64,000 nt of DNA. Origin: Glycomyces lechevalierae. Its GTDB lineage: Bacteria; Actinomycetota; Actinomycetes; Mycobacteriales; Micromonosporaceae. A program made the position numbers and the translations under genes. Shown here in pieces: positions 45,219 to 53,596 of this stretch (its first letter is position 1; every line of letters begins with the position of its first letter). The stretch covers positions 33,856 through 97,855 of the forward strand of contig NZ_JAPZVQ010000011.1 of assembly GCF_027622945.1 (NCBI RefSeq). Direction: 5' to 3'. The notes beneath the pieces are model-generated. The model ran no database searches. It was given only the letters and a program-made list of their open reading frames with translations, and was not told the DNA's origin.

Positions 45219-45605
45219 ATGACACGTCGTCTCGCATTCGTGGCGACCGTCGCCGCCATGATCGTCTCGGTCTCGACTCCGGCGATGGCGTTCCAGCACG
45301 ACAGGGTTCAGAACCCGGTGGTGCACTGGGCACTCGACATCGCGGTGCTCGCCATTGTGGTCGCTCCGATCTGGACCGCGCTGCTCTGGGGCAAGGGACG
45401 CAGCAAGTGGCTGCTGGTCGGCCTGGTCGCCTTCGTGCAGTTGCCGGTCGCGATCCTGGGCTTCTCAAAGACCGCCTCGGCACTGTTCGCCGGCAGCGGC
45501 CTGTTCGTCGGCCTCGCGATCACGATCGCGGCGATCTGGTACACGCGCCGGGTGACGCGGCGCGAAACCCTGGCGCAGAAAGAACTGCCGGGCGAGGCCG
45601 CCTGA
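45219..45605 (+). CDS. Small exported membrane protein
   Basis: The 128-residue protein begins with a signal-like segment ('TRRLAFVATVAAMIVSVSTP', then 'AMAFQHDR') and has three further hydrophobic helices (about residues 36-56, 64-82 and 88-106). It ends in a basic/acidic tail. GAGGAGG precedes the ATG at 45219. No family is recognised. Its last 140 bases overlap an opposite-strand frame, see the next entry. Confidence 0.7.
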   Translation: MTRRLAFVATVAAMIVSVSTPAMAFQHDRVQNPVVHWALDIAVLAIVVAPIWTALLWGKGRSKWLLVGLVAFVQLPVAILGFSKTASALFAGSGLFVGLAITIAAIWYTRRVTRRETLAQKELPGEAA

Positions 45606-45938
45606 GCCGAGCTCGAACCCGGAGAGCCGGTCGCCGTCGCGCAGCAGCCGGAACACCGGGCAGCCCTGGAAGGGGCCGTCGAAACCGCCGGTCGCGGGGT
45701 TCCGGTAGGCGTGCCACGAGCAGTGCGCCTCGCCCACCCAGCCCCAGGCCCGGTGCGTCTCGGCACCGCCGAAGCGGTACACGCCGACGCTGAGGGTCCG
45801 GCCGCCGACCGGACGCCGGTAGAAGTCGGCGTCGAGACCCGCCACGGGGATCGCCTCGAAGTCGATGTCCGGCAGGGTCTTGTGATACGTGAAATCGGCG
45901 AGATGCGGGATCTCGCCGATTTCCTCTAGAGAAGCCAC
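45465..45938 (-). CDS. Hypothetical protein, start inside a large hairpin
   Basis: The ~157-residue frame has protein-like content in its first 115 residues: 'VASLEEIGEIPHLADFTYHK', 'DIDFEAIPVAGLDADFYRRP', 'SVGVYRFGGAETHRAWGWVG', 'CPVFRLLRDGDRLSGFELG'. Its last ~45 residues are antisense to the end of the small membrane gene and look random, so it may end earlier through a frameshift or sequence error. The GTG at 45938 lies in the arm of a 17-bp hairpin, which could hide the start from ribosomes. The family is not recognised. Confidence 0.5.
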   Translation of the reverse strand: MASLEEIGEIPHLADFTYHKTLPDIDFEAIPVAGLDADFYRRPVGGRTLSVGVYRFGGAETHRAWGWVGEAHCSWHAYRNPATGGFDGPFQGCPVFRLLRDGDRLSGFELGSGGLARQFFLRQGFAPRHPARVPDRRDRDREADEQAAAGEQCRGGL

Positions 45939-45974
45939 GGGCACGCCTGGTCTAACGACCGGGCGTGCCCGTGG
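45935..45974. promoter_or_regulatory. Large inverted repeat over a start codon
   Basis: Arms 45935-45947 and 45962-45974 are perfect 13-bp complements. The stem continues with a T-G pair and 3 bp more, loop CTAACG. It contains the GTG of the minus-strand gene. It could be a translational switch, or a terminator for pfkA read-through. Confidence 0.6.
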
Positions 45975-46138
45975 TTGCGCCTTTTGGACGGTCGGTCCCG
46001 GGCCCAAGGGACGCCCTGAGTGGAAATCTGACAAGGCTTCGTGAGGAGCTAGTACGTGTGCGGAGCGTACTTGCGACGAGCGAAACGCAGCTCAGATTTT
46101 CTCTCAGGGGGTCCACCGGAACCCCAGCGGACCTTTAC

Positions 46139-47164
46139 TTAAACGCCGAAGAAGACCTCGGCGTCGGCATACCGCTCGACCGGGACGGTCTTCAGGACAT
46201 CGGTGCCCTCGTGGATCGGGATGCGCACGACGTTGGTGCCCTGGATCGCCATCATCTTGCCGAAGTCGCCCTCGTTCACGGCCGCGGCGGCCTCGAGGCC
46301 GAGGCGGGTCGCGAGCACGCGGTCGAACGCGGTCGGGGTGCCGCCGCGCTGCAGGTGGCCGAGGATGATCGCGCGGGTCTCGATGTCCGCGCGCTCCTTG
46401 ATCTCCTTGGCGACCCAGTCGCCGACGCCGCCGAGCTTGACGTGGCCGAACGCGTCAACCTCGCCGTCCTTGAGGACCATGCCCTCCTGGGCGTGCGCGC
46501 CCTCGGAGACGGCGACGATGGTGGCCTTGCCGGCCTCCTTGCGCTCCTTGACGAAGTTCGCGACCTTCTCGATGTCGAACGCGACCTCGGGGATGAGGGT
46601 GACGTTCGCGCCGCCCGCGATGCCCGCGTGCAGCGTCATCCAGCCGGCGTGGCGGCCCATGATCTCGACGACGATGCAGCGGTCGTGCGAGTCCGCGGTC
46701 GTCCACAGGCGGTCGATGGCCTCGGTCGCGATGTTCACCGCGGTGTCGAAGCCGAAGGTGTAGTCGGTGCCCGAGAGGTCGTTGTCGATCGTCTTCGGCA
46801 CGCCGACGCAGTTGACGCCGTCGGCGGTCAGCTTCGTGGCGACGCCGAGGGTGTCCTCGCCGCCGATCGCGATGAGCGCGTCCACGCCCAGCGCGGCCAT
46901 GTTCTTCTTGATGGCCTCGACGCCGCCCTCGATCTTGTAAGGGTTGGTGCGCGAGGAGTGGAGGATGGTGCCGCCCTGGTCGAGGATGTTCTCGACCGTG
47001 TCCCAGTCCAGGGGCTGGGTGATGCCCTCGATCGGACCCCGCCAGCCGTAGCGGAAGCCCACGAACTCGTGGCCGTATTCCTTGCTGCCCTTGCGGACCG
47101 CGGCACGGATGACCGCGTTGAGACCGGGGCAGTCACCGCCGCCGGTGAGCACGCCAATGCGCAT
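46139..47164 (-). CDS. pfkA: 6-phosphofructokinase, pyrophosphate-dependent type
   Basis: This 341-residue group III phosphofructokinase has 'VLTGGGDCPGLNAVIR', 'GGEDTLGVATKL', 'GVPKTIDNDLSGTDYTFGFDT', 'VVEIMGRHAGW' and 'LGHLQRGGTPTAFDR'. Two residues decide the phosphoryl donor: position 104 is Asp (ATP enzymes have Gly) and 124 is Lys (Gly in E. coli). Asp104 with Lys124 is the known pyrophosphate signature, as in Amycolatopsis methanolica. The enzyme would thus act reversibly between fructose 6-phosphate and the 1,6-bisphosphate. GGGAG precedes the ATG. Confidence 0.92.
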   Translation of the reverse strand: MRIGVLTGGGDCPGLNAVIRAAVRKGSKEYGHEFVGFRYGWRGPIEGITQPLDWDTVENILDQGGTILHSSRTNPYKIEGGVEAIKKNMAALGVDALIAIGGEDTLGVATKLTADGVNCVGVPKTIDNDLSGTDYTFGFDTAVNIATEAIDRLWTTADSHDRCIVVEIMGRHAGWMTLHAGIAGGANVTLIPEVAFDIEKVANFVKERKEAGKATIVAVSEGAHAQEGMVLKDGEVDAFGHVKLGGVGDWVAKEIKERADIETRAIILGHLQRGGTPTAFDRVLATRLGLEAAAAVNEGDFGKMMAIQGTNVVRIPIHEGTDVLKTVPVERYADAEVFFGV

Positions 47165-47273
47165 GTGTCTTACTCCCTGGAGTCAGGACTGTTAACTGGG
47201 CGGCCCCATTGCCGAAACACGCCCAGCCTATATCGGGGACCGGGGGCGGCGACCAGGGGTTCGGCGAGGCGGC

Positions 47274-47828
47274 CTAGTGGTGGGATTCGACCGGGCCGTA
47301 CGCGGCGCGCTCGGCGCGGAACGCCTCGAGGGCCTTCCAGCGGGCGAGGTTGAGCTTGGCGTCGGTGAGGGCGTCGTGCATGTCCGCGTCGGGGGTCGTC
47401 GGCAGCTCGGGGCGGCCGAGGTCCTCCCAGCGCTGGCGCAGGTCCTTGGTCATGCGCGGCAGCGCCCGAGGCAGCTCGGGCATGGTGCCCCAGAGCTGCG
47501 CGAACACGACGTGGTCGTACGCGCCGATCCAGGCCCACAGCTCGACCCGCTCGCCCGGGTGGGAGCCGGTCTTCTTGCGCACGGGCGAGACGAGGAAGTC
47601 GTACAGCTCGTCGCGGATGGTGGCGCGGCTCTTCCACAGGGTGCTCGCCGGCGGCGGGAGCTTGTCGAGGACGTTGCGGCGCACCCAGTCGATCGCGCGG
47701 GAGGGGTCGAACTCGGTCGACACGGCGTAGTACTCGCGCCCTTGCTCGTCGACGACGGCGATCGAGACCAGGTCGATCGTGCGACCGTCCTCGATGAACT
47801 CGCAGTCGTAGAAGTATCGGTACGCCAC
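47274..47828 (-). CDS. DEDD-type 3'-5' exoribonuclease (Rv2179c-like)
   Basis: The 184-residue protein resembles mycobacterial Rv2179c, an RNase T-like exoribonuclease of the DEDD superfamily. It has 'RYFYDCEFIEDGRTIDLVSI' (first Asp and Glu), 'WAWIGAYDHVVFAQLWG' (Asp), and 'DADMHDALTDAKLNLARW' (His and Asp). Related proteins remove 3' tails from RNA. The GTG at 47828 follows AAAGG; a long in-frame extension upstream lacks such a site. It lies 110 bases upstream of pfkA in the same direction and may be its own unit. Confidence 0.9.
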   Translation of the reverse strand: MAYRYFYDCEFIEDGRTIDLVSIAVVDEQGREYYAVSTEFDPSRAIDWVRRNVLDKLPPPASTLWKSRATIRDELYDFLVSPVRKKTGSHPGERVELWAWIGAYDHVVFAQLWGTMPELPRALPRMTKDLRQRWEDLGRPELPTTPDADMHDALTDAKLNLARWKALEAFRAERAAYGPVESHH

Positions 47829-48156
47829 GCATCGGCCTTTCGTATGATCACGGGCGGTCTTTTCGGCCGTTCTTGGGCCCCGCCCGTATGTCGCCGGACT
47901 GGAGTCGACGCTACGCCATACGATCAGGCAGCCGGAATCTGACCTCGCGGTCCGCGCGCGAGCGAAGCGATACCGGACAATCGACGCGAAAGCACGTAGA
48001 CTTGATCGTACACTCGGTCGAGTGACAAGTGCGCCGTCTGGACACACGGCCCAACGGAGCGTGAAGTTTCCGACACTGGGCTCTGTACAACGACGGAAAA
48101 GACAGCGATCATCGGAGGGAACCCGCGGACCCGGGACCCACCGAAGGGGGAGAACT
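47829..48156 (+). promoter_or_regulatory. Intergenic region with Crp-family gene promoter and palindrome
   Basis: The 328-base gap between divergent genes has TACACT (48009-48014) as a possible -10, overlapped by the inverted repeat CACTCG-GT-CGAGTG (48011-48024). A leader of about 135 bases would follow. This is a candidate autoregulatory site; nothing else was recognised. Confidence 0.4.
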
Positions 48157-48846
48157 ATGGGTGTCAGCCCATCTGAAGACCCGCTTGCAGGCGTCGCCAT
48201 GTTCGCCGGCCTCGACCCGCAGGCACGGCGGCAGATCGCGGGTGTGGCGGTACAGCGCCACTACCGGCGTGGGCACCTCCTGTTCTTCGAAGGCGAGCCG
48301 GGCGAATCGCTCATCATGATCCGCTCGGGCGCGGTGAGCGTCTTCCGCACCGCCGCGACCGGCGAGCGCGCGATGCTCCACGTCGCCCGCGCCCCCGAAG
48401 TGCTCGGCGAGGTCTCGCTCCTGGACGGCTCGCCCCGGTCGGCCAGCGCGGAGGCTTTGGAGGACACGTCGGCGCTGGCGCTGGCGCGGTCGTCGTTCCT
48501 CGAACTGGTGCACGGGAACCCGAAGATGCTGGACGCGGTGCTGCGGTCGATGGGCATGATCGTGCGGCGTTTGACGGAGCAGTCCTCGGACCACGTGTTC
48601 CTGGATCTGCCGGGCCGGGTGGCGAAGACGCTGGTGCGGCTCGCGGAGCAGCACTCCTCCCCCATGACCACGATCGAGTTGAACCAGACGCAGTTGGCGG
48701 AGATGGCCGGTGGTTCGCGCCAGAGCGTGAACCAGGCGATCGGGATCTTCGCGAACCGCGGGTGGCTGCGCACGGAGGGCCGCAAGATCGTCGTGGTGGA
48801 CCTGCCTGCGCTTCGGAGGCGGGCGGGCTTCGGGGGGCCTGAGTAG
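48157..48846 (+). CDS. Crp/Fnr family transcriptional regulator
   Basis: The 229-residue protein has an N-terminal cyclic-nucleotide-binding jelly roll ('RRGHLLFFEGEPGESLIMIRSG', 'EVLGEVSLLDGSPRSASAEAL'). A long dimerisation helix follows, then the C-terminal winged helix 'TIELNQTQLAEMAGGSRQSVNQAI' and 'GWLRTEGRKIVVVD'. The phosphate-binding cassette reads GEVSLLDGSPRSAS, close to the E. coli CRP cassette, so it may bind cAMP or cGMP. The ATG at 48157 has AAGGGGGAG upstream. Targets are unknown. Confidence 0.9.
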   Translation: MGVSPSEDPLAGVAMFAGLDPQARRQIAGVAVQRHYRRGHLLFFEGEPGESLIMIRSGAVSVFRTAATGERAMLHVARAPEVLGEVSLLDGSPRSASAEALEDTSALALARSSFLELVHGNPKMLDAVLRSMGMIVRRLTEQSSDHVFLDLPGRVAKTLVRLAEQHSSPMTTIELNQTQLAEMAGGSRQSVNQAIGIFANRGWLRTEGRKIVVVDLPALRRRAGFGGPE

Positions 48847-48921
48847 CCGGGCGGGGGACCCGAAAAGAGGCACTGCGGGGGCCTGAGTAAGAGCGTGCGC
48901 CGGAACCCGGTTCGACCGGGG

Positions 48922-49599
48922 TTACTGCTTCCCCTTGTCCTTGAACTTCGCGGCGTACTCGTCGACGTAGTCCTGGCCGGAGAGTGCCCTGAGGGCGTCC
49001 ATGACCTCGTCGGTGACGGCGCGTTCGATGAAGCGGTCGCCCACGAGGTCGCGGTAGCGGTTGAAGTCGAGCGAGGGCCCGAACTTGATCTTGACGCGCC
49101 CGACGCGGGGGATGCGCTTCCCGATGGGCTGCAGCTCACCGGTGTTGAGCATGGCGACCGGGACGACCGGGGAGCCGGTCTGGAGCGCGAGGCGGGCGAC
49201 GCCGGTCTTGCCGCGGTAGAGGCGGCCGTCGGGCGAGCGGGTGCCTTCGGGGTAGATGCCGAAGAGGCGGCCTTCGGAGAGGACGCGTTTCCCGGTGTCG
49301 AGGGAGGCGCTGGCGGCGTCGCCGCCGGCGCGGTCGACGGGGATGGCGCCGACGGCGTTCATGAAGGTGCGCACGAACCAGCCTTTGAAGCCGGTACCGG
49401 TGAAGTACTCCTCTTTCGCGATGAACGTGACGCGGCGCTTGACGACGAGGGGCATGAAGAAGGAGTCGGTGACGGCGAGGTGGTTGGAGGCCAGGATCGC
49501 GGGGCCGTCCTCGGGCACGTGTTCGAGCCCTTCGACCTGCGGCCGGTAGACGACCCACAGCAGCGAGCCCAGCGTCGCCTTCAGCACCCAGTAGATCAC
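48922..49599 (-). CDS. 1-acyl-sn-glycerol-3-phosphate acyltransferase (PlsC family)
   Basis: This 225-residue membrane-associated acyltransferase has motif I 'ASNHLAVTDSFFMPLV' (His-x4-Asp), motif II around 'GFKGWFVRTFMNAVGAIPVDR', motif III 'LFGIYPEGTRSPDGRLYRGK' and motif IV 'GSPVVPVAM'. It would acylate lysophosphatidate in phospholipid synthesis; related actinobacterial members act on other lipids. The GTG start has TACGCT seven bases upstream, a leaderless pattern. Confidence 0.88.
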   Translation of the reverse strand: MIYWVLKATLGSLLWVVYRPQVEGLEHVPEDGPAILASNHLAVTDSFFMPLVVKRRVTFIAKEEYFTGTGFKGWFVRTFMNAVGAIPVDRAGGDAASASLDTGKRVLSEGRLFGIYPEGTRSPDGRLYRGKTGVARLALQTGSPVVPVAMLNTGELQPIGKRIPRVGRVKIKFGPSLDFNRYRDLVGDRFIERAVTDEVMDALRALSGQDYVDEYAAKFKDKGKQ

Positions 49600-49826
49600 G
49601 CGTTCAAGCGTATCGGTACCGGTCTATTCGCTTCGCGGCGAACGCTCCCCGCGGGCGTGGAGCGGGTCGGGGCGGCCCTCCCGCGCGGTGGCGGCGGTCC
49701 CCGGACGCGTGCGAGAATGGGCAAGCGGCGCGAAATGGGACCGTCCCGCCGCCGGTTCGGACCGGCGGGGCGTGAACGGGCCCGGGGGATTCCCGCGCCA
49801 CGTCATTCAGCGATCCGGGAGGCGAC

Positions 49827-50597
49827 GTGACGAACGATTCCGAGGAGTTCACGTTCGACCTCGGTGCCGACGCCAAGGCCACGATGGTGCTGTGCCACGG
49901 TTTCACCTCCGATCCGGCGAGCATGCGGCCTTGGGGCGAATACCTGCGCGGCGAGGGCTTCAATGTCGTGTCGCCGCTGCTGCCGGGACACGGCGAGACG
50001 TGGCAGGTGCTGGCGAAGGCGACGTGGCAGCAGTGGTACCGGCGGCTCGAGGAGGCGTTGGACGAGGCGCTGGCGCTGGGCCGGCCGGTGTTCGCGGGCG
50101 GCCTGTCGATGGGCGGGTCGCTGTGCCTGCGGTTGGCGGAGCAGCGCGGCGGTGACCTGTCGGGGCTGGTGCTGGTGAATCCGGCGATCTTCGACGACAA
50201 GCCGCAGGGTTTTCTGGCGCCGGTGCTGCGGTACGTGATGCCGAGTGTCGCTTCGATCGGGTCCGACTTGAACAAGCCGGACGTGCGGGAGAAGACGACG
50301 TCGCGGACGCCGGTGGCGGCGTACGCGTCGCTGCGGCGGTTGTGGGCGGTGACGCGGCCGGAGCTGGCGCGGGTGACGGTGCCGCTGCGGATCTTCACGA
50401 GTGCGGAGGACCATGTGGTGAGTCCGCGCAACAGTGCGGTGATCCGGGCGGGTGTGCGTTCCAAGGATGTCGAGTCGACGGTGCTGCCGCGGAGCTTCCA
50501 TGTGGCGACGCTCGACTACGACGCCGAGACGATCTTCTCCGGGAGTGTCGAGTTCATGAACCGGCAGCTTGTGAAGGCCCGAGGTGTCCATGACTGA
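49827..50597 (+). CDS. Alpha/beta hydrolase (Est30/monoacylglycerol-lipase type)
   Basis: The 256-residue protein has the oxyanion motif 'LCHGFTSDPASMRPWGEYL', 'PLLPGHGETW', nucleophile Ser94 in 'GGLSMGG', Asp in 'FTSAEDHVVS' and His in 'PRSFHVATLDYD'. It resembles carboxylesterase Est30 and monoacylglycerol lipases, so a carboxyl ester is the likely substrate. GGGAGG precedes the GTG. It overlaps the next gene, so the two are coupled. Confidence 0.88.
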   Translation: MTNDSEEFTFDLGADAKATMVLCHGFTSDPASMRPWGEYLRGEGFNVVSPLLPGHGETWQVLAKATWQQWYRRLEEALDEALALGRPVFAGGLSMGGSLCLRLAEQRGGDLSGLVLVNPAIFDDKPQGFLAPVLRYVMPSVASIGSDLNKPDVREKTTSRTPVAAYASLRRLWAVTRPELARVTVPLRIFTSAEDHVVSPRNSAVIRAGVRSKDVESTVLPRSFHVATLDYDAETIFSGSVEFMNRQLVKARGVHD

Positions 50598-51114
50598 CCG
50601 CAGTGAGCAGGAGGGCAACGGCGAGCCCGAGAGCGGCGAGCAGGACGCCGGGAAGGGCGGGCCTGGGGAGCTGCGCCCCGAGGACGTCGACCGCCGGTTC
50701 AACGAGCTCATCAAGGGCTTGGGGGACACGGGGAGCGGGCTCGTGAAGGGGCTCGACGCCGAGGAGCACCCGACCGAGGTCGTGCCGATGACGCCTCCGG
50801 TGGTGTCGTCCTCGTCGGACGACGAGCCGGGGCTGCTGGAGCTGTGGGACGCGGACCTGCCGGATGACGACGAGGACGACTACGAGCCGCCGGAGCCGCC
50901 TCCGGTGCCGTGGCCGAGCCTGCCGGCGGTCGGCGGGGTGCTGCTCATCATCGGCGGTATCGCGCTGCTGGTGAATCCGGGCATGGCGCCGCTGGGTACG
51001 AGCCCGGGCCGCCTGGTCGGGTTCGTGGGGTTCCTGATGGGCGTGTGGTTGCTGATCAGCCGCCTGCGCCCGGACAGGGAACCGGACGACACCGACGACG
51101 GCGCGGTCGTCTGA
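50590..51114 (+). CDS. Acidic two-helix membrane protein
   Basis: The ~174-residue protein has a long acidic, disordered N-terminus (residues 1-105, rich in Asp/Glu/Pro) and two transmembrane helices ('LPAVGGVLLIIGGIALLVNP' and 'RLVGFVGFLMGVWLLISRL'), then an acidic tail. The ATG at 50590 overlaps the hydrolase stop by eight bases with GAGG upstream; a GTG at 50584 is also possible. No function is recognised. Confidence 0.7.
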   Translation: MTDRSEQEGNGEPESGEQDAGKGGPGELRPEDVDRRFNELIKGLGDTGSGLVKGLDAEEHPTEVVPMTPPVVSSSSDDEPGLLELWDADLPDDDEDDYEPPEPPPVPWPSLPAVGGVLLIIGGIALLVNPGMAPLGTSPGRLVGFVGFLMGVWLLISRLRPDREPDDTDDGAVV

Positions 51115-51219
51115 GCGCTGCGTGGAAACGGCGCGTCCGCGGCACGGTCGCGGGTGCGGAGGAGATGCGCTGACTCGAACGGGTGAATCCGCGCTGCGGG
51201 CGGGCCCGGCCCGGTCCGC

Positions 51220-51434
51220 CTTCAGCTCCGCTTCAGGTACGCCCGGCTAGCTTCGAAACCGGGGGCCCTTCCCGACGCCGACATGGACACTCGGCGTGCG
51301 TCCGAACGGCGCTCGCTGCCGCGGGCGGCTCGCGGCCGGCCGCCGCGGCTTCTTCAGCTCCGCTTCAGGTTCGCGCCGCTACCGTGGATAACCGGGGAAC
51401 CAAACCCAGCCCGCAGTAAGGCTTTCGGCGTGCG
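51220..51434 (+). repeat. Two-part promoter-like repeat, locus 2 (copies C and D)
   Basis: Copies C (51220-51300) and D (51352-51434) are the reverse complement of locus 1, with C like B and D like A, so the A-B module is present as an inverted pair 7 kb apart. On the plus strand CTTCAG boxes lie at 51220/51231 and 51352/51363. TAGCTT (51248-51253) and TACCGT (51380-51385) each lie 11 bases after the second box. The rest of 51115-51461 shows no gene. Confidence 0.8.
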
Positions 51435-51461
51435 CGGCAATCAGTGCTCGCCGTGCCCGCG

Positions 51462-52094
51462 TCAGTGCTTCTGGGCGTCGAGCCAGGACAGGATCGTGTC
51501 GAGGAGGGCTTCGGCGTTCGCGCCTTTGAAGACGTCGTCCGGGGCGCCCGCGAAGGTGAGCGGCGTGATGCCGTACTCCTCCGAGACCGCCTGGACTTCC
51601 TTCGACTGCGTCTCGGACTCGCTCACCACGAGGAGCACCGGCGGTTCGCCCACCGGTTTCGGGAGCTGCTTCGGGAACCGCTGCGGCGACACGAGCACGA
51701 GGCCCGCCGCCGGGTAGCGGCCTGCCGCCAGCGCGGCCCAGGCCGCGCCCTCGCGGTGTCCGATGAGGACCGTCTGGCGGGGCACGGTGACCGCGGCCTG
51801 CACGACGTCGTGGGCCTTCGCGTCGGGGCCGCCTTCGGCGGCGGGGGTGCCGCCCTGGCCGCGCACGCTCACGGCCGCCGCGTACCGTCCCGAGGTCGCG
51901 ATCCGCTTGAGCCACAAGGCGTTGAAGGCCGCCGCCCCGGCCGGGTCGCCGGTGCAGCACAGCACCGGGTTCGTCTCGGGGTTGTCCTTGATCTCGATGT
52001 CGAAGAGGTCGGCGGGCTCGAAGACGGCGATCTCGCGCCGGACCGCGACCGGCTCGGGGGTGCGGGCGCGCCGGATCCAGGCGGTGAGGCTCAT
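51462..52094 (-). CDS. Alpha/beta-hydrolase-fold protein lacking the nucleophile serine
   Basis: The 210-residue protein has the shape of a small alpha/beta hydrolase ('AAAVSVRGQGGTP', 'VLIGHREGAAWAAL', 'GLVLVSPQRF', 'PPVLLVVSESE'). The nucleophile elbow reads G-H-R-E-G, with Arg114 where Ser should be, so ordinary ester hydrolysis is unlikely. It overlaps the flavin monooxygenase stop as ATGA and is co-translated with it. It may be a non-catalytic partner or substrate binder of that enzyme. Confidence 0.75.
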   Translation of the reverse strand: MSLTAWIRRARTPEPVAVRREIAVFEPADLFDIEIKDNPETNPVLCCTGDPAGAAAFNALWLKRIATSGRYAAAVSVRGQGGTPAAEGGPDAKAHDVVQAAVTVPRQTVLIGHREGAAWAALAAGRYPAAGLVLVSPQRFPKQLPKPVGEPPVLLVVSESETQSKEVQAVSEEYGITPLTFAGAPDDVFKGANAEALLDTILSWLDAQKH

Positions 52095-53440
52095 TTGGCG
52101 GGCTCCTGTTCGAGGGTGTCGATGATGCGGCCGAGGCTGGCCAGGTACTCCTCGGCGTCGACCACGAGGCGGCGGCGCGGGTCGACGTGCTCCACCGCGT
52201 TATGGCCCGACTCGGCGTTGACCTGCAGCTTGAAGCTCTCGGCGCGCTCGGGGTCGCTCTTGCGGATCTGCAGCCACCGCGCGATCGCGTGGGTCTGCCA
52301 GTGGACGATCGGGAGCACGCCCACGCCGGGTTCGACGAGCCCGGCGACCGCAAGGGTCTGGGCCTTGGGCGAGAACATGCGCGCGAACAGCCGCGGTGCG
52401 GGCGCGTCGCGGGTGCCGCCGAGCAGTTCCGGTGCGACGCAGGCGATCTTGGGTTGGTAGCCGGTGGCGAGGACGACGAGGTCGGGGCGGATCTCGGTGC
52501 CGTCCGCGAACGCGACGTCGTAGCCGTCGAAGCGGGCGACCTCCCCGCGGCGCTTGATGGAGCCGTCCCCGACGTGCTCGAGGTACCGGCCGTTGCGCAC
52601 CGGCTCCTCGTCGCCGGGGCCGTGGCCGGGCGCCTCGACGCCCATGCGCTCGGCGAGTCGCTTGGGGCCCTTGAGGGTCCGGTCGGTGAGGAAGCGGCGC
52701 AGGAGCTTCGGGCGGGAGGAGAGGCGCGCGAGCGCGTAGTCGGCGGGCTCGCCGCCGAGGTACTTGGGCAGGTGCCAGGTGCCGCGGCGCACGGAGTGCA
52801 CGCAGCTCGCGGCGTTCACGGCGGCCTCGCAGGCGATGTCGACGCCGGAGTTGCCGCCGCCGATGACGAGGACGTGCTTGCCGCGCAGGCGGGACGCGTC
52901 CTTGAGCTGCGAGGAGTGCAGGACGGTGCCGCGGAAGTCGTCCAGGCCCGGGTAGGACGGCAGGTTCGGGGCCCAGTGGTGGCCGGTCGCGATGATGACC
53001 GCGCCGTAGCGCAGGCGCCGGGCGGCGGCGCCGGCGGCGGGTTTGACGACGACCTCGAAGCGGGAGCCCTCGACCGGTTCGAGATGGGAGATCTCGGAGC
53101 CGTACCAGACGTGCTCGGAGAGCCCGAAGTGCTTGGCGTACGAGGTCAGGTACTCGAGCATCTGGGTCGCGGAGGGGTAGTCCGGCCAGTCGTCGGGCAT
53201 CGGGAAGTCGGGGATCTCGGTCTGGGACCGGGAGGTGACGAGGTGGGTGTTGGGGTAGAGCGGGCTGTGCTGGTTCTGCGGGTTCCACAGGCCGCCGAGC
53301 ACGGTGTCGCGCTCGTAGCAGTCCACTTCGAAGCCGTTCTCGCGGAGGTTCTTGACGGCGATGAGGCCGGACGCTCCGGCGCCGATCACGCAGACGGCCT
53401 CGCCGCGGTCGTAGGCGGCCTGGGAGGAGTACTCCTGCAA
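52091..53440 (-). CDS. Flavin-containing monooxygenase
   Basis: This 449-residue class B flavin monooxygenase has the FAD site 'VIGAGASGLIAVKNL', the FMO signature 'FRGTVLHSSQLKD' (F-x-G-x3-H), the NADPH site 'VLVIGGGNSGVDIACEAA' and the C-terminal 'VVLATGYQP'. It would oxygenate nitrogen, sulfur or carbonyl groups of small substrates. The TTG at 53440 follows AAGGAG at eight bases. It is paired with the serine-less hydrolase and divergent from the P450 gene. Confidence 0.9.
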   Translation of the reverse strand: MQEYSSQAAYDRGEAVCVIGAGASGLIAVKNLRENGFEVDCYERDTVLGGLWNPQNQHSPLYPNTHLVTSRSQTEIPDFPMPDDWPDYPSATQMLEYLTSYAKHFGLSEHVWYGSEISHLEPVEGSRFEVVVKPAAGAAARRLRYGAVIIATGHHWAPNLPSYPGLDDFRGTVLHSSQLKDASRLRGKHVLVIGGGNSGVDIACEAAVNAASCVHSVRRGTWHLPKYLGGEPADYALARLSSRPKLLRRFLTDRTLKGPKRLAERMGVEAPGHGPGDEEPVRNGRYLEHVGDGSIKRRGEVARFDGYDVAFADGTEIRPDLVVLATGYQPKIACVAPELLGGTRDAPAPRLFARMFSPKAQTLAVAGLVEPGVGVLPIVHWQTHAIARWLQIRKSDPERAESFKLQVNAESGHNAVEHVDPRRRLVVDAEEYLASLGRIIDTLEQEPAK

Positions 53441-53596
53441 GGCAAAGGCTCCTTACGGTGGGCATGCAGTCAGATGCCGGACGGCGGCCCCCGCGGGGTC
53501 GACCGCCGGGGGCGGTTCGCGGTGCGGGGCGCCGAAAGACTGAGAGCAGATTACCGTGAACGGGACTCGTACTTTCGGGGGAGGTAGGCTGCGCGC

